Shown: positions 1 through 5,265 of the stretch, in pieces | Layout: each line of letters starts with the position of its first letter | How positions within the stretch are numbered: position 1 is the stretch's first letter | Assembly (NCBI GenBank): GCA_948745425.1 | Contig: CAPZDM010000018.1 | Coordinates: forward strand, 15,048-26,849 | Source: an uncultured Clostridia bacterium | GTDB taxonomy: Bacteria > Bacillota > Clostridia > TANB77 > CAG-508 | Direction: 5' to 3' | Length of the DNA stretch: 11,802 nt | Notes under the pieces: generated by a model | Databases searched by the model: none | What the model saw: the letters and a program-made list of their open reading frames with translations, nothing else | Told to the model about the DNA's origin: nothing | Program-made: the position numbers and the translations under genes

Positions 1-136
1 TATAAATATCGAGCGAAATTTATTTCATAAATTTCTCACGAAATTATAATATATACAAAAATCCCATTTCATGGTATTCTGTATAAATATCGAGCGAAAT
101 TTATTTCATAAATTTCTCACGAAATTATAATATATA
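1..136. repeat. 55-bp direct repeat, two exact copies
   Basis: Positions 1-55 and 82-136 are identical and separated by 26 unrelated bases, giving a period of 81. Each copy contains a perfect inverted repeat, GAAATTTAT-TTC-ATAAATTTC (16-36 and 97-117), inside a weaker outer dyad formed by CGAGC and TCACG. The first copy begins at the window edge, so the array may continue to the left. No ORF runs through it. A local tandem duplication of a hairpin or operator fits best; the function is unknown. Confidence 0.85.
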
Positions 137-588
137 TCCTATATAAAATACATATAATCCCATATAATACTATTATACTTTATTTTGTTAGTGTTTTCAA
201 GCATTTTTGAGTATTTTTTAAGTTTTTATGTAAATTTTTCTTCCAGATTTTTACCTTTTTTCTTACGGTTTTACAATTATCGACAAATGGGTTTTGTTCT
301 TTAAGTTTTTATAACATTTATATTATATTTTTGTAATATTTTAAGTTTATGGGATTTTCTCTTAGGGAAATAGTTATTTCAGGTAAGTTCTGTTTCTATA
401 TATGTGTCATATTATTTTGGTATCCTTATTTTTTTTCTTTGTTACAATTCATACATAAATGGATGCTTATAAAATATTGCATAATTTCTTATTCACACAT
501 TTGTATTTAATTGCATATTATGGCATATATTTATTTTAAAGAAGCTATTAAATTTGGTTTGGTGCTTCAAGGAAAGGAATGATGTTTA
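137..588. other. Gene-free AT-rich region upstream of the three-gene operon
   Basis: I see no ORF with a plausible ribosome binding site on either strand in these 450 bases, and no tRNA or recognisable riboswitch. The region must hold the promoter of the operon that starts at 589. CATATTAT at 514-521 resembles a SigE-type sporulation -10 element, but I see no convincing -35 partner. A copy of TGTAATATTT lies at 332-341; the same 10-mer recurs around hicAB. Confidence 0.5.
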
Positions 589-723
589 ATGAACGAAAAT
601 AACATAGATATGAGTAAGCTTATGCAAATGCTTTCTAAGATGGATAAGAGTCAATTGGAAAAAGGTCTTAATCAAGTACAACAAATGTTAAATAATAATA
701 ACAACAACAATAATAAGAAATAG
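589..723 (+). CDS. Small helical protein of unknown function, 44 aa
   Basis: The ATG at 589 is preceded by GGAAAGG (571-577), 11 bases upstream. The competing ATGs at 579 and 582 share another frame that stops within a few codons. The product is an amphipathic, Met-, Lys- and Gln-rich helix followed by a run of eight Asn and a KK terminus. Residues 8-18 (MSKLMQMLSKM) resemble residues 6-17 of the next protein (MSDMIKNISKM), so the two may share a short helical motif. It is the first gene of a three-gene cluster. Clostridia commonly encode clusters of small proteins of this look, but I cannot assign a role. No signal peptide or membrane segment is visible. Confidence 0.75.
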   Translation: MNENNIDMSKLMQMLSKMDKSQLEKGLNQVQQMLNNNNNNNNKK

Positions 724-795
724 TACATATGAATTGCTAATATGTGAGATTTATCTCTCAAATATTGATAGGATAATAATGAGGAGGAATATTAA

Positions 796-1164
796 ATGGA
801 TGAAGCTGAAATGTCTGATATGATAAAGAATATATCTAAAATGATTAATGATGGAAATATTCCAGATGATATAAAAAACATTGTTAATAACTTAAAGTCT
901 GATGGTTCTTCTAATAATAATTCTGATGCTTCATCAAATTCTAATTCTTCTACTCCTAATATAGATATTGAAACCATTTTAAAAATGAAGTCTATTTTTG
1001 AAAAGATGAATTCTTCTGAAGACCCTAGGGCTAATCTTCTTCGCTCATTAAAGCCATATTTAAAAGAGAGCAGAAAATCTAAGGTAGATCAATATATTCA
1101 ATTGTTTAATATGACTAAAGTTATGGATATCTTGAAACCAAATGGTGGTGAGAGTGTAAAATGA
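796..1164 (+). CDS. Conserved-looking small helical protein, 122 aa
   Basis: The start is well defined: GAGGAGG at 781-787 sits 8 bases before the ATG. The protein has three parts. Residues 1-35 form an acidic helix with the MSxxxxxxSKM motif also seen in the preceding 44-aa protein. Residues 36-54 are a Ser/Asn-rich linker. Residues 56-115 form a second, basic helical domain containing LLRSLKPYLKESRKSK. No catalytic motif, signal peptide or membrane helix is visible. The stop codon overlaps the start of the next gene by four bases (ATGA), so translation of the two is probably coupled. The domain look matches hypothetical proteins I recall from Clostridia, but no function is known to me. Confidence 0.85.
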   Translation: MDEAEMSDMIKNISKMINDGNIPDDIKNIVNNLKSDGSSNNNSDASSNSNSSTPNIDIETILKMKSIFEKMNSSEDPRANLLRSLKPYLKESRKSKVDQYIQLFNMTKVMDILKPNGGESVK

Positions 1165-1544
1165 TGCCACCTTTTCCATCTTTTAGATTTCCTATGTTTT
1201 ATAATCCTTATAGAAATCCATATTATAATGGCCTTCAGCATAATATAGCTAATAATACTGGTTCTTCGGTTTCAAATAATAATTATTATAAGAATTATAA
1301 TAATAAAACTTCTCATAAAACTTGGCAAACACAGGATTCTCCTCTACAGTCTGGTTTGGGTAATAATACAGATTCTGTTTCTTCTGATTCTACAAGTTCT
1401 TCTAATGAACAGTTTTTTGATATTTTTGGAATACGTCTATATTTTGATGATATTTTGATTTTGTGTTTGTTATTTTTCTTGTATCAAGAAGAAGTTAATG
1501 ATCAATTATTGTTTATGGCATTACTTTTATTGTTACTATCTTAG
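1161..1544 (+). CDS. Asn/Tyr-rich protein with C-terminal membrane segment, 127 aa
   Basis: It begins at the ATG that overlaps the upstream stop codon (ATGA at 1161-1164); GGTGGTGAGAG just upstream can serve as its ribosome binding site. The first 40 residues are rich in Pro, Phe, Tyr and Asn (MMPPFPSFRFPMFYNPYRNP), and residues 30-85 are low-complexity Asn/Ser/Thr. The C-terminal 40 residues are the ordered part: FDIFGIRLYFDDILILCLLF, then a short EEVNDQ turn and a terminal leucine-rich hydrophobic stretch, so a tail-anchored hairpin of two membrane segments is likely. The composition of the N-terminal half recalls coat or surface proteins. A sporulation role is possible but is only inference. 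A strong terminator follows. Confidence 0.85.
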   Translation: MMPPFPSFRFPMFYNPYRNPYYNGLQHNIANNTGSSVSNNNYYKNYNNKTSHKTWQTQDSPLQSGLGNNTDSVSSDSTSSSNEQFFDIFGIRLYFDDILILCLLFFLYQEEVNDQLLFMALLLLLLS

Positions 1545-1561
1545 AGAAGAACAGGCATTTA

Positions 1562-1610
1562 TAATGAAAAGGACACGTTTTTACGTACCCTTTTCATTAA
1601 TCTTTTGTTA
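1562..1610 (+). terminator. Intrinsic terminator of the three-gene operon
   Basis: An 11-bp perfect outer stem (TAATGAAAAGG at 1562-1572 with CCTTTTCATTA at 1589-1599) encloses a 2x2 mismatch and an inner ACGT/ACGT stem with a TTTT loop. A T-rich tail (TCTTTTGTTATTTT) follows. It lies 18 bases after the last stop codon of the operon. Confidence 0.85.
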
Positions 1611-1759
1611 TTTTAATATTTCATTTGTTTTTTCTATTTTCTTTAGTTTAATATATCTTATGTATTTCTCTTATATTCATTAGTATCTCTATATGGATTA
1701 TCTTATGAGTATAAGTAATACTTTAATGTCTTTACTATATTTTACATTTTTATTTTTTA

Positions 1760-1787
1760 TTGTCAATATCGTTTTTTTGTATATAAT
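1760..1787 (+). promoter_or_regulatory. Possible orphan sigma-A-type promoter
   Basis: TTGTCA (1760-1765) and TATAAT (1782-1787) are separated by 16 bases, one mismatch from the vegetative consensus. No forward gene lies downstream. A transcript starting near 1794 would run towards the 3' end of hicB as antisense RNA. In such AT-rich DNA the match could be chance. Nothing else is evident in the gene-free stretch 1611-1912 apart from the inverted repeat at 1851-1896. Confidence 0.3.
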
Positions 1788-1850
1788 AGTCTGTCAGTAA
1801 AACTATTCCCCTTTTCCTTTGAAAATTCTATCTTTTTTCTTTATCCTTTA

Positions 1851-1896
1851 AAATATTACATTTTTATTACAATTTTGTTTATGTTTTGTAATATTT
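1851..1896. repeat. Inverted repeat AAATATTACA...TGTAATATTT downstream of hicB
   Basis: Arms at 1851-1860 and 1887-1896 are perfect 10-bp complements separated by 26 bases. The same two arms recur with a 4-base gap at 2575-2598, upstream of hicA, so the hicAB cassette is bracketed by them. As a hairpin it could help end hicAB transcription, but on the reverse strand no T-run follows, so terminator function is doubtful. Confidence 0.6.
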
Positions 1897-1912
1897 GATA
1901 AGATTAATTATT

Positions 1913-2254
1913 TTATGAGTTTTTTAAGTATAAAGTTACTGCCTCCTTTATTAATTCGTTAATTGAAATATGTTTTTCTATTGATTTTATTTTTGCTTTA
2001 TTATGAAGATCCACTCCTAGTCTGACATTTAATGAACCTTTACATTGTTTTTCTGGTTCTTCTTTCTCCTCTTTGCATACACTTAGGTAATGATCTATTG
2101 CTGCTTTAAAGTCTTTTTTTAATTCTTTTACAGTTTCTCCTTCAAATGAAATACTTACATTTTTTAACCCTTCTATAATCCCACAAAAGCATTCATCTTC
2201 ATCACTATATTTTATTTCTGCCCAGTATCCTTTATATTTCATTATACTGTTCAT
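1913..2254 (-). CDS. hicB: HicB-family antitoxin
   Basis: HicB antitoxins neutralise HicA mRNA interferases and repress their own operon. Residues 5-60 of this 113-aa protein match the degenerate RNase-H-like HicB domain (YWAEIKYSDEDECFCGIIEG, then the FEGETVKELKKDFKAAIDHY helix). Residues 72-112 form a ribbon-helix-helix DNA-binding domain (GSLNVRLGVDLHNKAKIKSI, then SINELIKEAVTLYL). The ATG directly follows the hicA stop with no gap. GGAGGGA inside the end of hicA, 6 bases upstream, supports this start over the Met at residue 5. The order toxin then antitoxin, with the antitoxin carrying the DNA-binding domain, is usual for HicAB. The Asp/Glu-rich linker 60-70 is low complexity. Confidence 0.93.
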   Translation of the reverse strand: MNSIMKYKGYWAEIKYSDEDECFCGIIEGLKNVSISFEGETVKELKKDFKAAIDHYLSVCKEEKEEPEKQCKGSLNVRLGVDLHNKAKIKSIEKHISINELIKEAVTLYLKNS

Positions 2255-2509
2255 TTAAAATCCCTCCATTCCTTTTAATTTCATTAACAATTCCTTTATT
2301 TGATATGGCTTTAATGTATTTCCATTATGTGGCTTATGTAAATAAATTTTTGTGTTATTATTATTTGTAAAAGCAACTCGTGATCCAGATGTTTTACCTT
2401 TAGTATTTTCAATAAATCCAAAATTATTTAATATCCTTTTTGCTTCATCATATGTAAAATCTCTTGGTTTTGATTTTAGTCTCTCTATATCTTTGTCTAT
2501 TTTACTCAT
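2255..2509 (-). CDS. hicA: HicA-family mRNA interferase toxin
   Basis: HicA toxins are small double-stranded-RNA-binding-fold ribonucleases that cleave mRNA and tmRNA and inhibit translation. This 84-aa protein belongs to the longer HicA subgroup: a helical N-terminus (DFTYDEAKRILNNFGF), the GKTSGSRVAF segment at 38-47, then KIYLHKPHNGNTLKPYQIKE at 54-73 with His58 and His61 as candidate catalytic residues. A run of four Asn lies at 49-52. The start is supported by AAGGAG at 2522-2527, 11 bases upstream. It is translated together with hicB, which starts directly at its stop codon. Two palindromes upstream are candidate HicB operators. Family assignment is confident; toxicity is inferred. Confidence 0.93.
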   Translation of the reverse strand: MSKIDKDIERLKSKPRDFTYDEAKRILNNFGFIENTKGKTSGSRVAFTNNNNTKIYLHKPHNGNTLKPYQIKELLMKLKGMEGF

Positions 2510-2537
2510 ATTATTATATCACTCCTTTTATACTTGT

Positions 2538-2598
2538 GCAACTATTTTTAGTTGCTATTCAGGGGCATTTCATCAAATATTACAGAATTGTAATATTT
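2538..2598. promoter_or_regulatory. Two palindromes upstream of hicA, candidate HicB operators
   Basis: GCAACTA-TTTT-TAGTTGC (2538-2555) is a perfect 7-bp inverted repeat. AAATATTACA-GAAT-TGTAATATTT (2575-2598) is a perfect 10-bp inverted repeat. Both lie within 90 bases upstream of the hicA ATG. HicB proteins with a ribbon-helix-helix domain bind palindromes in their own promoter, which makes these the natural candidates. I could not place a convincing -35/-10 pair. Confidence 0.55.
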
Positions 2599-2611
2599 AA
2601 ATATTTCGACT

Positions 2612-3215
2612 TTAATTTAACATTTTATTTAACCAAATCTTTCCTTCTTTATTAACTTTTATCGTTATTTCTCCATTTTCATCTGTTCTATATATCCTTA
2701 CTCCGCTTCTCTTTTAATCTATCTATAACACTCTCATTTGGGTGTCCAAATTTATTGTCTTTTCCTACTCCTATTAATGCAATTTGTGGTTTTACTGCTT
2801 TTAATAGTTCTTCTGTGCTTGATGTTTTTGACCCATGATGTGCTATTTTTAATATGGTAGATTTTAGTTCATTTTGTGCGATATTAACTATTCTTTCTTC
2901 TGCTTTACTTTCTATATCTCCTGTAAATAACATTGTAAATTTATTGTAAGTAAGTTTTGCAACAATGGAATTACTATTTATATCATCAAAATACAGTTTA
3001 CTTTCTGGATAAATAATTTTTATTTCCACATTGTTATCCACATTTATAATATCTCCCCTTTTTACTACCATGAGATTTATCTTCTTTTTTACTGCTATTT
3101 CCATTATCTTTTCATAGTTATATACTTTTTCTGCTTGCTTGGATATGATTATATTTTTTACTTTTAATGAGTCTAATACTGCAATTAGTCCTTGGCAATG
3201 GTCTGATTCAATTCC
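2612..3215 (-). pseudogene. 3' remnant of a ComEC-like metallo-beta-lactamase gene, split and frameshifted
   Basis: The reverse strand reads in frame from about 3215 as GIESDHCQGLIAVLDS, then LKVKNIIISKQAEKVYNYEK, then continues through Met at 3104. It shows the MBL-fold elements of the ComEC/Rec2 C-terminal domain: LLFTGDIES-like (MLFTGDIESKAEERI), ILKIAHHGSKTSS, and PQIALIGVGKDNKFGHPNES. The expected HxHxDH metal motif is cut: only DH remains, and a stop codon lies just before it at 3216-3218. Near the 3' end one extra base (about 2705) shifts the frame. The 2688 stop comes from the shifted frame, whereas the other frame continues as RIYRTDENGEITIKVNKEGK to TAA at 2612. The remnant is therefore non-functional and has probably lost its 5' half to insertion of the neighbouring element. 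Confidence 0.85.
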
Positions 3216-3251
3216 TTATCCCAAATTTTGCTACTATTTTAAAATGAATAA
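3206..3251. other. Probable element/chromosome junction (att site region)
   Basis: MBL homology stops abruptly at about 3206-3215, within the HxHxDH motif. Fewer than 60 bases separate this point from the 3' end of the second serine recombinase. Large serine recombinases commonly sit at the end of their element and integrate at a specific gene. The exact crossover dinucleotide cannot be fixed without the other end or an empty site. Confidence 0.55.
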
Positions 3252-3275
3252 AAGAATAGCTGTTACACTATTCTT
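3245..3275 (-). terminator. Weak intrinsic terminator of the recombinase operon
   Basis: On the reverse strand AAGAATAG (3275-3268), an 8-base loop and CTATTCTT (3259-3252) form a perfect 8-bp stem followed by TTATTCATTTT. The recombinase stop codon (3268-3270) lies inside the left arm. The stem is AT-rich, so termination may be partial. Confidence 0.5.
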
Positions 3276-5244
3276 CTTTCAAATTCCATTTTATTTTTAT
3301 TTCTCTTAAATTAGTTTCTTCGTCATATTTGCCTACATATATTTTATCTACAAATTGTTCTATTATTGTTCTATTTATTTCTGTAATTTCTTGATACTTG
3401 GCAAATAATTCTTCGTGGCTAATTTCTTCTTTTTTCTTTTTTTCTAATTCAAATATTTTATTTTCAATATTATTTATTTCTTTTTTACATTCTTCTACAT
3501 CTAATGTATTTTTATTCTTTAATGTTATAAATTCTTCTGTTGTAATTATTCCGTTACTTCTATCTTCATATAATATATTAAGTGCATTGGCTTTATTACT
3601 AATTAAATATTCTATATTTGCCTTATTATCATTTAAGGCTTTTAATTCCTTATCTATTTTTGAATCAAATTTTTTATTGTTATAACTCTGTTCTATTTTA
3701 TCAAAGTCATAATACTTTTTTATTTGCTTATTTATTTCTTCTAATAACAGTTTGTCCAATTCTTCACTATCTATATATCTTTTATTATCACAATAAAATC
3801 CTATTTTATTTCCTGTTCTACAATTTAAGTGATATTCCTCTGGTTTATTCTTATTTCTTTTTCCTGTATGGAAAGCCCTACCACAACACGAACAGTAAAC
3901 TTTTTTTACATATCTATTAGGTATATTACTTCTTGTTGATATAACTTTTTGTTGATTTTGTTTCAATTTTTCATTTGCTAATTTCCATTGTTCTCTTGTA
4001 ATTATTGCCTCTTGACAGTTTGGAACTCTAATCCATTCTTCTTTTGGTATAACTACTTTTGTTCTATCTTTGTAACTCTTATTTTTGTGTTTTCCTAATG
4101 CTAAATAACCTGTGTAAGTTTCATTTTTTAAAATAGCTCTAATATGTCCATCTTCCCACATTAGTTTTTTAGGAATTTTTAATGTTATACCTTTATCTAG
4201 CTTTTCATTTATAAAATTTTCAATTTTTGTGTCTAATGAGTAATTAGAAAAATTATTATTTTTTATAATATCTTCATAATTTGCATTATATTTCTCTGCA
4301 ATTATTCTTATTGTATCATTTTCTTCTGTTTTATAATTAAGTATTTTTTGTTTATGCGAATAACCTATATTTATTCCGTTTCTATTCATATGCTCTATTC
4401 TTGTAGGTACTTTATCTTTATTTAATCCTTTTGCAATTTCATAACAGCCTTTACCACCTAAAAATTCTTCAAATATTCTTTTTATTACTTTTGAGGCTTC
4501 AATATCTATTATAAAATGTTCTTTATCTTTCGGATCTTTCTTATACCCATAAGGCGAATTTGAAACACAATACAAGCCATTCTCCTTTTTGCCTTTTACT
4601 GTTTTTCTTACATTTATAGATTGGTCTTCCAAATTCCATTCATTTACTAAACCATTGACTTGTCTAGCTCTTTTATTACCTTTTACAGATGTGTCTGCAT
4701 TATCTACTAACCCTACAAATCTTATATTCCACTCCATAAATTTATTATGCAAATATTTTTCTATCATCTCCATACTTCTTGAAAATCTTGATTGACTTTT
4801 GCATAAAACTATTTCTGTTCTTCTGCATTCACAATATTTCAATGACTTATTCCACTCTGGTCTACTGTCATCTCCTCCAGAAATACCATCTTCGCAAAAT
4901 ATTGCAACTACTTTCCAACCTCTCTTTTTACATTCATTTAGTAAATATAATAGTTGATTTTTTATGCTTTTACTAACATCTCCCTCTAATAAATCTCCGT
5001 CCTCCTCTGATAATCTTATATAAAGTATTACTCTTATGCTATTATCTGTTTTAACTTTTTGAAAATCAAAACAGTTCGGACTGTTTATTTTATTTATTTT
5101 TAGTAAATTTCTAATATTTTGAGAAACATATTCTAAATCATCTTCATTGATATATTCTTTTATATGTTTTAATTCTAATGTATCATTTACTATTTCGATA
5201 TTAGTATCTTTTTTTATTTTTTTTTCTATAACTTTCACTATCAT
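3268..5244 (-). CDS. Large serine recombinase with LysM-like insertion (second copy)
   Basis: A 658-aa large serine recombinase (resolvase/invertase superfamily), expected to catalyse integration and excision of the element. Residues 1-70 are an extra N-terminal region shared with the neighbouring paralogue. The catalytic domain (71-225) has the nucleophile Ser79 in VILYIRLSEEDGD and the arginine motif CKSQSRFSRSMEMIEKYL (148-165). The recombinase domain starts at PYGYKKDPKDKEHF (231) and resumes at HIRAILKNETYTGYLALGKH (367). Between these, residues about 304-358 read like a LysM repeat (ENDTIRIIAEKYNANYEDII, ending ITLKIP). A zinc ribbon follows (Cys451, Cys454, Cys475, Cys485), then a long coiled coil and a terminal FVDKIYVG segment. 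It starts 21 bases after the upstream paralogue ends, in the same operon. No catalytic residue appears to be missing. Confidence 0.93.
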   Translation of the reverse strand: MIVKVIEKKIKKDTNIEIVNDTLELKHIKEYINEDDLEYVSQNIRNLLKINKINSPNCFDFQKVKTDNSIRVILYIRLSEEDGDLLEGDVSKSIKNQLLYLLNECKKRGWKVVAIFCEDGISGGDDSRPEWNKSLKYCECRRTEIVLCKSQSRFSRSMEMIEKYLHNKFMEWNIRFVGLVDNADTSVKGNKRARQVNGLVNEWNLEDQSINVRKTVKGKKENGLYCVSNSPYGYKKDPKDKEHFIIDIEASKVIKRIFEEFLGGKGCYEIAKGLNKDKVPTRIEHMNRNGINIGYSHKQKILNYKTEENDTIRIIAEKYNANYEDIIKNNNFSNYSLDTKIENFINEKLDKGITLKIPKKLMWEDGHIRAILKNETYTGYLALGKHKNKSYKDRTKVVIPKEEWIRVPNCQEAIITREQWKLANEKLKQNQQKVISTRSNIPNRYVKKVYCSCCGRAFHTGKRNKNKPEEYHLNCRTGNKIGFYCDNKRYIDSEELDKLLLEEINKQIKKYYDFDKIEQSYNNKKFDSKIDKELKALNDNKANIEYLISNKANALNILYEDRSNGIITTEEFITLKNKNTLDVEECKKEINNIENKIFELEKKKKEEISHEELFAKYQEITEINRTIIEQFVDKIYVGKYDEETNLREIKIKWNLKEE

Positions 5245-5265
5245 AATTAGAAAACCACCAATCTT

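Noticed and set aside
1..136. CRISPR array
   Set aside because: Only two copies, the repeat is 55 bases with a 26-base gap, and no cas gene is present; this does not fit CRISPR dimensions.
792..977. Reverse 61-codon ORF within the 122-aa gene
   Set aside because: It is antisense to a gene with a strong start signal and has no start signal of its own.
1498..1683. Forward 61-codon ORF overlapping the third operon gene
   Set aside because: It is out of frame with that gene, runs through the terminator hairpin and has no ribosome binding site.
2352..2655. Forward ORFs across hicA and its upstream region
   Set aside because: They are opposite hicA and its palindromes; hydrophobic translations reflect antisense composition.
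3398..4976. Forward-strand ORFs of 65-100 codons inside the second recombinase
   Set aside because: They lie opposite a clear recombinase reading frame, are Leu/Phe/Ser/Tyr-rich as expected from antisense of Lys/Glu/Asn codons, and lack ribosome binding sites.
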